36,348 bases of DNA from NCBI GenBank assembly GCA_002688315.1, contig NZCN01000008.1, positions 1-36,348 on the forward strand, read 5' to 3'. The notes under the pieces are model-generated. The model made no database searches and was not told the origin of the DNA. It was given only the letters and a program-made list of their open reading frames with translations. Each line of letters opens with the position of its first letter. Positions within the stretch are counted from its first letter, which is position 1. This DNA comes from Candidatus Woesearchaeota archaeon. GTDB taxonomy: Archaea > Nanobdellota > Nanobdellia > Woesearchaeales > UBA10216. Positions 6,722 to 15,569 of the stretch are shown piece by piece. The position numbers were made by a program, and so were the translations under genes.

Positions 6722-8371
6722 TTACATCTCAGGCATTCCGCCCATGCCGCCCATTCCGCCTGGTGGCATTCCTGGAGGCATTTCAGGGCCTCCTGATTTG
6801 CCAGAGCCGATTACGTCGTCTATTCTCAATACCATTGTTGCTACTTCGCTTGCAGAGCTGATAGCTTGCAGCTTTACTTTTAATGGCTCTACAACACCGT
6901 CTTCCAAAGCGTTTCTTGTTTTGCCTGTGAAAACATCTATTCCAGCTGACTTGTTGCCTTTGTCATGCTCTGCTTTCAGCTCTGTCATGACATCTATTGG
7001 GTCAAGTCCTGAGTTTTCTGCTAGTGTGCGCGGGATTACTTCAACAGCGTCTGCAAATGCGTTGACAGCCAGCTGTTCTCTTCCGCTTAATGACTGCGCG
7101 TATTTTTTTATTTGCAGTGCAAGTTCTGTTTCTGTAGCGCCTGCTCCTGCAACTACTTTTCCTGTTAGAAGTGAAACTGTTAAGTCTCCAATACTGTCTT
7201 CAACAGCTCTTTTTATTTCGTCAGCAACATGCTCTGTGCCGCCTCTTATCAATAGAGTGACTGATTTTGCGTTCTTGCATTCTCTTACAAAGGTCATGTC
7301 TTCGTCTCCAACACGCTTTGCTTCAACTAATCCTGAAGTTCCCAAGTCCTCCTGGGATAAGTCATCAAGGTTTGTGACTATTTTTCCGCCTGTTGCTCTG
7401 GAAAGCTTTTCCATGTCAGATTGGCTTACTCTTCTCACTGCAAAAATTCCTTTTTTTGCTAAGAAGTGCTGTGCTAAGTCATCAATGCCTTTCTGGCAAA
7501 AAACAACATTTGCGCCAGAAGCAATTATCTTGTCTACTTTCTCTCTTATAATCTTTTCTTCCATTTCTATGAAGCCCTGCATCTGAGCAGGGTCTGTTAT
7601 CTGGATTTTAGCATCTGTTTCTGTGCTTTTTATTTCAACAGCAGCGTCTATCAGAACTACTTTGGCGTCTTTAACAGTGTCAGGCATTTCTGGGTGTACT
7701 TTTTCTTTGTCAAGGATTATGCCTTCTACAAGTTCAGAATCTTCAACACTTCCGCCAACTTTCTTCTCTATCTTTATATCTTCTTTGTCAATAACTATCT
7801 TGCCGTCTGTTTTTTCCATTACAGCTTTTACTGCTTTTACAGCAAGCTCTGACAAGTGTTCTTTGGAGCTTTCAGCGCCTTTTCCTGTCATTGCAGTATT
7901 TGCAACTTTTTTAAGAGTGTCTTCATTGGTTTCATCTACGTTTTCTGAAATTTCGTTTAAAACCTGAATGGCTTTTTCAGCCGCTAATCTGTATCCTTTA
8001 GCAACAACAGTTGGGTGAATTTCCTGGTCAATAAGGTCTTCTGCTTTTGCAAGCAATTCTCCTGCAATAACAACTGCAGTTGTAGTGCCGTCTCCAACCT
8101 CATTTTCCTGTGTTTTAGCTATCTCAACCATCATTTTGGCAGTTGGATGCTCTATGTTCATTTCTTCAAGAATAGTTACTCCGTCGTTTGTAACAACAAA
8201 ATCGCTCATGTTGTCAACAAGCATTTTGTCCATTCCTTTTGGACCTAAAGTTGTTCTTACAGTGTCTGCAACTGCTTTTGCAGCTGCGATGTTGCCTTTC
8301 TGTGCAGTTTTGCCGCTGGTTCTTGTAGAACCTTCTGGCATAATGAATATTGGCTGTACTTGTTGTGTCAT
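6722..8371 (-). CDS. thsA: thermosome subunit (group II chaperonin)
   Basis: A 549-residue chaperonin subunit that forms double-ring ATP-driven folding chambers in the cytosol. Diagnostic blocks are the N-terminal [47 protein letters not shown] (nucleotide-binding GDGTT), and [13 protein letters not shown] in the equatorial domain. The flexible tail is Gly/Met/Pro-rich and ends [12 protein letters not shown]. Length and domain order are normal. The Shine-Dalgarno GGGTGAT overlaps the stop of the upstream DUF3467 gene, so the pair is probably translationally coupled. No second thermosome subunit is present in the window. Confidence 0.97.
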   Translation of the reverse strand: MTQQVQPIFIMPEGSTRTSGKTAQKGNIAAAKAVADTVRTTLGPKGMDKMLVDNMSDFVVTNDGVTILEEMNIEHPTAKMMVEIAKTQENEVGDGTTTAVVIAGELLAKAEDLIDQEIHPTVVAKGYRLAAEKAIQVLNEISENVDETNEDTLKKVANTAMTGKGAESSKEHLSELAVKAVKAVMEKTDGKIVIDKEDIKIEKKVGGSVEDSELVEGIILDKEKVHPEMPDTVKDAKVVLIDAAVEIKSTETDAKIQITDPAQMQGFIEMEEKIIREKVDKIIASGANVVFCQKGIDDLAQHFLAKKGIFAVRRVSQSDMEKLSRATGGKIVTNLDDLSQEDLGTSGLVEAKRVGDEDMTFVRECKNAKSVTLLIRGGTEHVADEIKRAVEDSIGDLTVSLLTGKVVAGAGATETELALQIKKYAQSLSGREQLAVNAFADAVEVIPRTLAENSGLDPIDVMTELKAEHDKGNKSAGIDVFTGKTRNALEDGVVEPLKVKLQAISSASEVATMVLRIDDVIGSGKSGGPEMPPGMPPGGMGGMGGMPEM

Positions 8372-8377
8372 TTTTTA

Positions 8378-8713
8378 TCACCCAAAATAGTCTTGTTTTT
8401 TAGTTTTCTTGCCCTCTTTGTGGGCTTCTTTTTCAAATTTCTTTAAAGCAGTTGGTTTTTCTATCTTGCCAAACTTTTTCTCGTATTTTCCAATGTTGTC
8501 TGCAAGAACAGACAAAAATTCTTTAGCAAGGTACGGGTCAAGCATTACAATGCTATGGCTCATGAACAATCTAGTGCTTTGAGTAGAGCCGTCTATACGA
8601 GGCGTACTTCTTAAAAAGTCCACCACAAACCTAACAGGACTATGCGAAACACTAACCTGCTCAGCAAAAAAATCCTGTCCAGGACTAACATCTGTAGGTA
8701 TTGGTTCTGTCAT
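8378..8713 (-). CDS. DUF3467 family protein
   Basis: A 111-residue protein matching the DUF3467 pattern: [22 protein letters not shown], a middle strand [17 protein letters not shown], and the helix [13 protein letters not shown]. The C-terminal ~25 residues are Lys-rich. The family is widespread and small, with no firmly established function. A strong Shine-Dalgarno AGAGGTG precedes the ATG by about 9 bases. It lies 6 bases upstream of the thermosome gene, so the two are likely one operon. A co-function with the chaperonin is only an inference. Confidence 0.75.
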   Translation of the reverse strand: MTEPIPTDVSPGQDFFAEQVSVSHSPVRFVVDFLRSTPRIDGSTQSTRLFMSHSIVMLDPYLAKEFLSVLADNIGKYEKKFGKIEKPTALKKFEKEAHKEGKKTKKQDYFG

Positions 8714-9035
8714 TGTAAATGCACCTCTGGTTTTTTACTTTTTTTTACGTTTATTTTGCTCAGTTGCCAAAGCAAGGTAATGCAAGGCAACGTCGGGAAA
8801 ATCACTATAAAAATCCCTAAAACTCCAGAAAAAGCAAGTAACTGGTTCTATTTAAAGGTAATGGTTTTAAGGCTTTGGCTATTAAGTAGGGTTTTGGCTA
8901 TAAAGTCTTCTTTGGATAATCACCTGATTGTATAATGGGAATATTTTACACTAGAAATCTTTGATTTTTTTAAGAGGGTAGGTTATTTGAAAAGATTTTA
9001 ATACCTAGAAAACGTCTGATTTCAAAGTGATTTAA
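8714..9035. other. intergenic region between divergent genes
   Basis: 322 bases between the DUF3467/thermosome unit and the lipoprotein gene. It holds the Shine-Dalgarno site of DUF3467, several AT-rich TATA-like runs, and a 14-base direct repeat (8874-8906). The long plus ORF reaching into it from 8642 is mostly antisense to DUF3467. I see no RNA gene. Confidence 0.5.
8874..8906 (+). repeat. 14-base direct repeat, possible operator
   Basis: TTTGGCTATTAAGT (8874-8887) and TTTGGCTATAAAGT (8893-8906) differ at one base and are spaced 19 bases start to start. The spacing, roughly two helical turns, and the location between divergent genes would suit a regulator-binding site, but chance in AT-rich DNA is possible. 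Confidence 0.35.
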
Positions 9036-9749
9036 TTGAAAAAAACATTACTCGGACTGATTCTTGTTAGTGTACTGTTCATTAGTGCTTGTGAACAAGT
9101 AGGTTTTTTAGGTGTAAGTGAAGAGTGTGAAGCACAGGCTAAGAAATTATTTCCAAAGGATATTGTTCTTTATTATGATGACATACGGGGATTTGACCAT
9201 GTTAATAGTTTTGAATGGGCTGACGGTACTGTAGGCTATAGATCAAGCGCGTTTTCAGCCACTGTCTACGGGTGTTTATTATACACTGGTAAGGGTGAGA
9301 ACCGCAACTACTGTCATACTGAACCTGTGTTTGAAGCACCTGGTCACTTCAAGTATTCAAAACAGGTTACTAATGAGGAAGGAATAATTTTAGGATATAA
9401 TGAATTTACAGTTCAATTTATTGTGGATACGAGTAAAACAACTAATAAGCGTGGTGCTAACCCCATTGTAGATTATAACCTTAAATCTTGTAAATGGGTC
9501 AATATTGATAACCTGAAAATTGAAGAGCCATATAAAATAGCAAAAGCGGAATACGCTTGGACACAACCGAACGACGAACAAGTTGAGGAGTTTTGTTCAG
9601 ATATATGTAGGCCCTCTGGTCTTCAGAAATACGCTAACAATGTGAATCATAATTTCTTTGAGTGTGGCTGTAGAGATGGTAGTAGTTATGATATTGATTA
9701 TCAAACCAAAGAGGAGATTAGTAAGGAAGAGAGAGAGAAAAAAGGATAA
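9036..9749 (+). CDS. putative lipoprotein
   Basis: A 237-residue exported protein starting at TTG with GTGAT upstream. The signal peptide MKKTLLGLILVSVLFISAC has a good lipobox (FISAC), so the protein is probably lipid-anchored at the membrane. The mature part contains at least eight further cysteines, including a C-terminal group (FCSDICRPSG, FFECGC), which suggests disulfides outside the cell. Charged residues dominate the last 20 positions. No enzyme motif is seen and no family is recognised. It is monocistronic. Confidence 0.65.
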   Translation: MKKTLLGLILVSVLFISACEQVGFLGVSEECEAQAKKLFPKDIVLYYDDIRGFDHVNSFEWADGTVGYRSSAFSATVYGCLLYTGKGENRNYCHTEPVFEAPGHFKYSKQVTNEEGIILGYNEFTVQFIVDTSKTTNKRGANPIVDYNLKSCKWVNIDNLKIEEPYKIAKAEYAWTQPNDEQVEEFCSDICRPSGLQKYANNVNHNFFECGCRDGSSYDIDYQTKEEISKEEREKKG

Positions 9750-9973
9750 GTGAATATTTAAGAAAAAGGGATGGGTAAGATTCTGAAACTTTTTATTTCC
9801 TAGTATCATAAGAAATATTAACCTTGTGCGAAACAATCATGTGACTATTTAAATTAGTTTTGTGGTTCACCAGAGATAAGAATTACAAGGCGCCGAAGGC
9901 GAAACACATGTCATAACTAAAAAAATAACAAACAGCAAATAAATTTATAAAAGTGTGAATTTCTTTTTACAAA

Positions 9974-10390
9974 ATGGTAAGAGTGCTTGGTGGAGTAATA
10001 TTGGTAGATTTGTCGGTAAACTACACAGTTGAAGAAGGCGAAGTTGTGCATCAGGAACTGCGCGACGAGTTTGCTATATTCATGAAAGACAAATATAGAT
10101 TAAAAGCACAATCCAAACGTTCTGAGCGAAATGAATGGCTTGATGAATCATCACATCTAAACGTTTCATCAGACCACTACGTATTTCCTAGAGGTACAAT
10201 GACTGTTGGTATGATTGCTATAGAAAACCAACAGAATATTGTTGACGAAATTCCATTGCCTGTGAATGTTCAAATAAATCTTGAAGGCTCTAACTGGGAC
10301 AAAGAAGATTTAGTAAACAAAATAAAGAAGGAAATATTCTCCAGCCACATTGAAACTGCACGTTCTTTGAGTTATGACGTGGAAGACTAA
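9974..10390 (+). CDS. hypothetical protein
   Basis: A 138-residue soluble protein, beginning MVRVLGGVILVDLSVNYTVE, with alternating beta and helical segments. It has no cysteines and no recognised motif. A TATA-like TTTATAAAAG at about 9943-9952 is about 27 bases before the ATG, implying a leaderless message. It is convergent with the next gene. The 224-base gap before it shows no gene. Confidence 0.5.
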   Translation: MVRVLGGVILVDLSVNYTVEEGEVVHQELRDEFAIFMKDKYRLKAQSKRSERNEWLDESSHLNVSSDHYVFPRGTMTVGMIAIENQQNIVDEIPLPVNVQINLEGSNWDKEDLVNKIKKEIFSSHIETARSLSYDVED

Positions 10391-10437
10391 TCCTTTATCC
10401 AGAATTCTTCGCGAATAAATGTTTGCAAAAAAAAGAA

Positions 10438-10881
10438 TTATTCTTCAGTATCAAAAGGACTATTTACATTCATAGCGTGTAGATTCACTAAGTTATAGCG
10501 TTCATCATTAGCTTCCTGAAAAAGAACTCCTGATGTTTGCATAAGGCCAAAAAAATATCTAAAAGTAAAGCTCAAATTAAGGTCTGAACGTCCACCAACA
10601 GAATCTGTATGCATAACAGACACAGGATAAGTCATTTCTTCAGGCACTGGCGAGCCAAAAGGACTTGCTGTTATCCTGCGGTTATAGTCTGGCATAACAT
10701 GTTCTTGGACATAAGCAAGGGCATCGATTATTGTTTTTGCATTCAGTGTTGTATGTGTAACTTCTTCATTAACGTGAATTAAGCCAATTTCATGGTCAGG
10801 ATATATCTCTCTGAGTTCAGTTTCAAGATCAGATGCGTCTGGTATAAATAATCTAGGAGAAAATGTTGTTTTCGCATTCAT
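10438..10881 (-). CDS. hypothetical protein
   Basis: A 147-residue soluble protein (MNAKTTFSPRLFIPDASDLE) with an aromatic central stretch FTFRYFFGLMQTSGVLF. No family is recognised. CTTTATAAAAT is centred 27 bases upstream of the ATG, so transcription probably starts at the start codon. It faces the 138-residue gene and is not in an operon. Confidence 0.5.
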   Translation of the reverse strand: MNAKTTFSPRLFIPDASDLETELREIYPDHEIGLIHVNEEVTHTTLNAKTIIDALAYVQEHVMPDYNRRITASPFGSPVPEEMTYPVSVMHTDSVGGRSDLNLSFTFRYFFGLMQTSGVLFQEANDERYNLVNLHAMNVNSPFDTEE

Positions 10882-10928
10882 ATAATTAAAGAAATCGTTT
10901 TATTTTATAAAGTTTTTCACTGAAAGAA

Positions 10929-11330
10929 TTAGTCTCCAAGATTTCTTGTTGCTTCTAGTATTGGAAGATTTGCTTCTGTTGGGACGTAGATTACTTCGCT
11001 GCTTCCGTCGTGCAGCCCTTCAACCCAACGCCATTGTATGTACTGTGCGCTTAGGCTTTCTGCTATGATTTTGTTAGCTTCTGCAACTCCTTCTGCTCTT
11101 ATGATGTCTGCTTGTTTTTTTAGCTTAGCTGATTCCAGCTCTGCTTTGGCTTCTTCGATTGCTATCTGTCTGTTCCATTCAGCCTGTTTTAGCTCGCTTT
11201 TTCCCTGTTGCCCTTTTTGCCAGACTCTGTATAAGGGCATTGCGAATAACATCCCGATTACTAATATGGTTACAAGAATAACTGCCATGATTATTACGCC
11301 AGGCTTAGCATGCTGTGCTTTTTTGTTCAT
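10929..11330 (-). CDS. membrane protein resembling the C-terminal part of SPFH/prohibitin proteins
   Basis: 133 residues with one N-terminal transmembrane helix (IIMAVILVTILVIGMLFAM). A charged coiled coil follows (QAEWNRQIAIEEAKAELESA, then ADIIRAEGVAEANKII), with the tail SEVIYVPTEANLPILEA. The AEGVAEANKI repeat and the VIYVPTEANLPIL ending are typical of band-7 membrane scaffold proteins, but the SPFH domain itself is absent. Similar short proteins are common in bacteria. It is expected to oligomerise at the membrane; the role is unknown. A TATA-like AGTTTAAATAA lies 27-29 bases upstream. Confidence 0.7.
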   Translation of the reverse strand: MNKKAQHAKPGVIIMAVILVTILVIGMLFAMPLYRVWQKGQQGKSELKQAEWNRQIAIEEAKAELESAKLKKQADIIRAEGVAEANKIIAESLSAQYIQWRWVEGLHDGSSEVIYVPTEANLPILEATRNLGD

Positions 11331-11419
11331 TTTTATCTAGGCTTGTTCTTGATTATTTAAACTTATTGTTATTGAAAAAGTATAAAAACTTTATATATTA
11401 AATAGTGTTTTTAAGCAGG

Positions 11420-11950
11420 ATGGGCTATGTTGATGATGTTGTGGATAGAATTCTTGAATGTGATAAAATACCTGTTACTAATGGCCAAAATGCTAATACA
11501 AATAGAATGATTAAATTGACTGGACGAGTAGTTGATTATAATTATAAATACGACGTTGAAAATGACCCTGAAGGCGATGATCTTATTAACAAGTGGGCGA
11601 ATGGGCAAACAGTCACTCTAACCATAACTCTTGTGAGCGACGGGTACGAACCAAAAACTTCAACCATAACTTATGTTGGATTTAACGAGGCTAAAAAACC
11701 TTACTTGGAAATACAAAAACTATTGAGACAAGTTATGCAGGATCAAACAAGCTTGGAATTTGTGATTGGAAAAAGAGTTGCAAAAGGCAATAACGTTGTT
11801 GTTATGTTAAGACCTGAACATGGAACGCCAGAATACCGCGCAAATAACACTCATCTAAAAATGTCAGGAAGTAACCAGATAGTTAGACCTTTAAGAGAAA
11901 GTGTTATTGATACATATGTTAGAACTCAAATGCAGGAAGTTAGTGAGTGA
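11420..11950 (+). CDS. hypothetical protein
   Basis: A 176-residue soluble protein. The ORF track starts at a GTG; the ATG at 11420 (MGYVDDVVDRILECDK) is preferred, because TTTATATA (about 11390-11397) is centred about 27 bases upstream and gives a leaderless transcript. The sequence is mixed alpha/beta with a conserved-looking segment KLTGRVVDYNYKYDVEND. No catalytic motif or family is recognised. It is convergent with the secreted S-layer-type gene that follows. Confidence 0.5.
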   Translation: MGYVDDVVDRILECDKIPVTNGQNANTNRMIKLTGRVVDYNYKYDVENDPEGDDLINKWANGQTVTLTITLVSDGYEPKTSTITYVGFNEAKKPYLEIQKLLRQVMQDQTSLEFVIGKRVAKGNNVVVMLRPEHGTPEYRANNTHLKMSGSNQIVRPLRESVIDTYVRTQMQEVSE

Positions 11951-11969
11951 TTAAAAGAAGCAGCAATCA

Positions 11970-12797
11970 TTAAGTGAAGATAGACATTATAAAACTTATT
12001 ATCTTCCCAAAAAATCCTTGTTTTGGAGGAACGTCTTCTACTATTTCAGCGTCGATTTCTGCAGTGCCTTCCTCATTATTCGGCAAGTCAATAGGTTCTT
12101 GGTTTGGGTCAAATTCTGCAACAGGTTCAGGTTCCTGCTCTACTTCTACTGCAATGCAATCGTGGTTCTTTGCTATTGTTCCTTCCCAGCAGCCTAAGTC
12201 AAGGCATTTTTTTCCTATGCAGCTTTGCTCTTCTGTGCAGTCGTCATCTTCTGTGCATTCTACTTGTATTTTTTTAATTTCTAAAGGCTGTTGTTCGCTT
12301 TTTGCAGCAGGACTTTCCAAAGTTGCGCCTATTCTTAGCTCATGGGCAACATAATTTGACAAGTCTTCTTCAGCCAGGAAACGTGCTGTTTTTCTTGTGT
12401 CTGATGCTGTTTTTCCTGTTACTATGAGATAAGATATTCCGCTTAAGTCTACAAGTTTAAGGTAGCCTTCTCCTTCGTTTAATCCAATATCACAGGCATT
12501 TGTTTCAAGGATTGTTGCGATTGCAGTGTTCTGGCATGGCAATCCGATTAGTATTGCGTTTTTGTTTGGGTCAAATTCATCATCCATATTTGCTGTTATC
12601 ACAGATGAAGAGCTTTGTTGAAGTGCAATTGCGATTTCAGAAGCAGCTAAAGAATCTATTGAAGTGCCTTCATTCCCCACTATGATTTGCGCGTTAAAAT
12701 CACCATTTGTTAAAAAAGGGGAAGGGTAGTCTGACAAATGCGCTGTTGCTATGCTTGCTGATAAAAGAAATACTAGAATGAATAATATTTGTTTCAT
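11970..12797 (-). CDS. secreted S-layer-like protein with cysteine-rich segment
   Basis: 275 residues with a signal peptide (MKQILFILVFLLSASIATA). The mature N-terminus SDYPSPFLTNGDFNAQIIVG resembles S-layer-associated domains in which D-Y-P-x-P-F starts the mature protein. A disulfide-like cluster occurs around residues 180-215 (CTEDDDCTEEQSC, KCLDLGCWEG). The tail is Glu/Pro-rich and ends in an amphipathic or hydrophobic helix (GFFGKIISFIMSIFT) that could anchor it to the membrane. It starts within an ATGA overlap with the HAD phosphatase gene, so the two are co-transcribed. Confidence 0.65.
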   Translation of the reverse strand: MKQILFILVFLLSASIATAHLSDYPSPFLTNGDFNAQIIVGNEGTSIDSLAASEIAIALQQSSSSVITANMDDEFDPNKNAILIGLPCQNTAIATILETNACDIGLNEGEGYLKLVDLSGISYLIVTGKTASDTRKTARFLAEEDLSNYVAHELRIGATLESPAAKSEQQPLEIKKIQVECTEDDDCTEEQSCIGKKCLDLGCWEGTIAKNHDCIAVEVEQEPEPVAEFDPNQEPIDLPNNEEGTAEIDAEIVEDVPPKQGFFGKIISFIMSIFT

Positions 12798-13468
12798 TTT
12801 TCTTTTTCAATTATTTCTACCAGTTCTCCTATACTTTTTAATTCGTAATCTGCATCTGAAACAACGTCTTTTGTAGCGCCGTATTTTGCAAAAGCAGTTG
12901 TCATTCCCAATGATTTTGCGCCATGTATGTCGCGCTCTGGCCTGTCTCCAACCATGAGGCAGTTTTCAGGAGCAACGTTAAGCTGTTTTAAGACAGCTAT
13001 GAACGGTGCTTTGTGGGGTTTATATTTCTTTGTATCATCATAAGTTATTATGACATCAAAAAAGTTTTGCAGTTCCATCTCAACGAGCCGTATCCAGGCT
13101 TTTAATCTTGGCGCGTCAGAGATTATAGCTAGTTTCAATTCTTTTTTCTTGAGTTTTTTCAGTGTTGGCAAAACTTTTGAGTACGGTTTAAGGACTTCCA
13201 CCTGAGCTTTTCTGTAAGCAACTATTCCTGTTGCGAGAATTTTATAGTCTATTCTTCCCATAACTTTTTTCAGAAATTTCTGAAATATTTTTTGGTGTTC
13301 TAAGCCAATTTTCCTGTATAACCCATATAGCTTTTCAGATGCTTCTTCTTTGCTCATTTCAAGTCCTGCATTCAGCATTGCATTCAACGCAGCATCCACA
13401 GAAGTTTTCTTAATGCGCATGAAATCTATCAATGTGTTGTCTAAGTCAAAAAGAACTGCTTTTATCAT
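12794..13468 (-). CDS. HAD-superfamily hydrolase
   Basis: A 224-residue haloacid dehalogenase-like phosphatase. Motif I is LFDLDNTLIDF, with the nucleophilic Asp and the acid/base Asp two residues later. Motif II is AIISDAP. The conserved Lys is in the DTKKYKPHKAPF region and motif IV is MVGDRPERDIHGAK. A helical cap lies between motifs I and II. It should hydrolyse a phosphate ester in the cytosol; the substrate is not predictable. A TATA-like CATTTATAAAATC is centred about 27 bases upstream of the ATG. It leads an operon with the S-layer-like gene. Confidence 0.88.
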   Translation of the reverse strand: MIKAVLFDLDNTLIDFMRIKKTSVDAALNAMLNAGLEMSKEEASEKLYGLYRKIGLEHQKIFQKFLKKVMGRIDYKILATGIVAYRKAQVEVLKPYSKVLPTLKKLKKKELKLAIISDAPRLKAWIRLVEMELQNFFDVIITYDDTKKYKPHKAPFIAVLKQLNVAPENCLMVGDRPERDIHGAKSLGMTTAFAKYGATKDVVSDADYELKSIGELVEIIEKEK

Positions 13469-13513
13469 GCTAATGCAGTTCCTGCTGATTTTATAAATGT
13501 TTGGCTATAGAAT

Positions 13514-14599
13514 CTAGCTTTTCTTAGGATAATAGTTATCATCGTCTTCTGCTGTCCAGAACATGGCTTCTTCAAGTGCTTCAACAACATAGCCGTCAGG
13601 CAAACCCATTACATGATGCAAACTATATTCATGCCCCATTGTTTTGTGCATTTGCTCGATGTCTTTTCGAAGAAGTTCTGAATTAAGAGTTTCAACAGTA
13701 GTCATTGGAACGTACATTCCATAGATTCCTTTCCCAAGGTCTGCCCAGAAGAAATTGTGAGGAGGCGGTAAGTTTTGAACTCTGCTTTTGTTAAGGTAGC
13801 CGCCGTACAATTTAGTTTTGTTTTTTTGAGGCAAAGAGTAAAGAGGGCCTTTTATAGTAGTTATTGGATTAAGTTGTGTTCCTTCAAACACTTGCTCAGC
13901 TGTTACATTTCCTTGGCTAATGCTGTTAAACAAGTTCAGTGGCTCTATTTCAGAATTATTTTTTACAAAGTTAAATGCCACATCATGCAATCCGTTCTTT
14001 GCAGGGTTAAGCATTGCTGCGTTGATTGAATTTCTTAGTCCTGCTATGTCGTGCTCAAATATTGTTTTCGCCCATGCTGTTTCAAATGCAAATGCTTTGG
14101 CTTCTTCTTCCTGAGGAGTTCTGGCTGGTTCTTTAATTATGTGGCCGAGTTCATGGCCAACAGTAAGCATTACTTCGTCCATTTTTCCAGCTACTGCAAA
14201 TACTTCTTTTGTTTGGCTGATTGATATTCCAACAACAGAGTCATTCAAAAATGCAAGGTTTTTCTGTATGAGTTCATCGCGCGTTGCTATTGTAATTGAA
14301 ATGTGTTCAGGCAATTCATTTCCTGTTGTTGAAAAGAATGCTTGTTTTATTGGCTCTGCTATTTCAGCTGCTTGCCCTATAAACGGTGTATCAGGTCTTT
14401 TAGGATTGAGAAAAGCTGCAGGTTGTTCTTCTGCAATTGTTTTATACTTATTGTAAGCAGGCTTGCTATCCTGCTGTATGTGATATACTGGAAAGCTTGG
14501 ATGAGATGTTTCAACAGAGTATTCTGCTACTATGTTTTCAAGGTTAGAACTACCATAACCATTGCTGTTACTGCTGTAATTTGTAATTGTTGAATACAT
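13514..14599 (-). CDS. putative zinc metallopeptidase (HELGH)
   Basis: 361 residues with LTVGHELGHIIKEP near residue 148, an HExxH zinc site in a helix. About 15 residues later, EEEAKAFAFETAW offers glutamates that could be the third ligand (gluzincin style). There is no signal peptide or transmembrane helix, so it is probably cytosolic. The C-terminal third includes a possible His-rich surface (MGHEYSLHHVMG). No named peptidase family can be assigned. It is divergent from the nucleotidyltransferase gene; CCATTTAAATTATT is centred about 27-30 bases upstream of its ATG. Confidence 0.6.
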   Translation of the reverse strand: MYSTITNYSSNSNGYGSSNLENIVAEYSVETSHPSFPVYHIQQDSKPAYNKYKTIAEEQPAAFLNPKRPDTPFIGQAAEIAEPIKQAFFSTTGNELPEHISITIATRDELIQKNLAFLNDSVVGISISQTKEVFAVAGKMDEVMLTVGHELGHIIKEPARTPQEEEAKAFAFETAWAKTIFEHDIAGLRNSINAAMLNPAKNGLHDVAFNFVKNNSEIEPLNLFNSISQGNVTAEQVFEGTQLNPITTIKGPLYSLPQKNKTKLYGGYLNKSRVQNLPPPHNFFWADLGKGIYGMYVPMTTVETLNSELLRKDIEQMHKTMGHEYSLHHVMGLPDGYVVEALEEAMFWTAEDDDNYYPKKS

Positions 14600-14702
14600 A
14601 GTGAAATCAGTAAGGTTTAACCATTTAAATTATTATAGTTTAAATTTGTCCCTAATAGGCGATACTTTTTTAAATACTAAGTATAACAATACTAGTGGGC
14701 AA

Positions 14703-15506
14703 ATGGAATTTGATATTGAAAAGAGGGATAATCCTAATGTTAAAAGTTATAGTAATGATGAGCTTTCTCTTGCGTATGATTTTGCCAAGAAAGTTCATGG
14801 CGAATTTGGTGATATGGTTAAGGCGCTTATTCTGTTTGGAAGCAGTGCAAGGAAGAAAACCACTAAACAAAGCGATATTGATTTATTGATAGTTTTCGAT
14901 GATGTTACTATTACGCTTACTCAGGAGATTGTAAGCACTTACAGGATAATAGTGGAGAAGATAATAGCCCAAACATCAACAAGATTGCATGTAACTACAA
15001 TCAAGCTAAGCACGTTCTGGGAGTACATACGGGCAGGCGATCCTATTGGTATGAACATATTAAGGGATGGCACTGCACTGCTTGATACAGGCTTTTTTGA
15101 CCCTTTGCATGCTCTTCTTGTTAGAGGCAGAATAAGGCCTAGTCCTGAATCTGTATGGACGTATTTTGCCAGGGCACCCAGAACTATCCACAACTCAAGA
15201 TGGCATGTTATGCAGGCTGTTATAGACCTTTACTGGGCTGTGGTGGATGCAGCGCATGCTGCTTTAATGAAGATAGGAGAGGTTCCTCCAAGCCCTGAAA
15301 ACGTTGCTGATATTCTTGACGAGAAGCTTGTTAAAACAAAGCACTTGGAAAAGAAGTATTCTGACATAATGAGGAAGTTCTACAACCTCCAAAAGCAGAT
15401 TCTATACAGGCAAATACGCGATATTCCAGGCAAAAGCTATGACGGCTATCTTAAAGAAGCCCAGGCTTTTGTAACGAGAATAGACGAGTTTATTAATAAA
15501 AAATAA
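14703..15506 (+). CDS. nucleotidyltransferase-domain protein, MNT-HEPN-like fusion
   Basis: 267 residues. The N-terminal ~100 residues are a minimal nucleotidyltransferase: LFGSSARKKTTKQSDIDLLI has the G-S and S-D-I-D signature with metal-binding aspartates. The C-terminal half is helical (TIHNSRWHVMQAVIDLYWAV) and looks HEPN-like, although a clear catalytic R-x4-6-H is not evident. Such fusions are known in archaea and may modify nucleic acids or proteins with nucleotides. The ORF track begins 34 codons earlier; the ATG at 14703 is preferred because TTTTTTAAATACTAAG is centred about 27 bases upstream and the extension lacks conserved sequence. Confidence 0.72.
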   Translation: MEFDIEKRDNPNVKSYSNDELSLAYDFAKKVHGEFGDMVKALILFGSSARKKTTKQSDIDLLIVFDDVTITLTQEIVSTYRIIVEKIIAQTSTRLHVTTIKLSTFWEYIRAGDPIGMNILRDGTALLDTGFFDPLHALLVRGRIRPSPESVWTYFARAPRTIHNSRWHVMQAVIDLYWAVVDAAHAALMKIGEVPPSPENVADILDEKLVKTKHLEKKYSDIMRKFYNLQKQILYRQIRDIPGKSYDGYLKEAQAFVTRIDEFINKK

Positions 15507-15569
15507 TGGTTACTGCCATAAAATTATAGCAGTAGAATGAGTTAAAAAAAATAAATTAAAGAAAACTGC

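Noticed and set aside
6744-7586. 280-residue plus-strand ORF
   Set aside because: Entirely antisense to the thermosome gene, with Ser/Pro-rich composition typical of a shadow frame.
8642-8935. 97-residue plus ORF over the DUF3467 start
   Set aside because: It overlaps the 5' end of DUF3467 antisense, and the intergenic part has no protein-like features.
14601-14702. 34-codon N-terminal extension of the nucleotidyltransferase
   Set aside because: It covers the TATA box and the divergent promoter of the metallopeptidase; the later ATG fits leaderless spacing.
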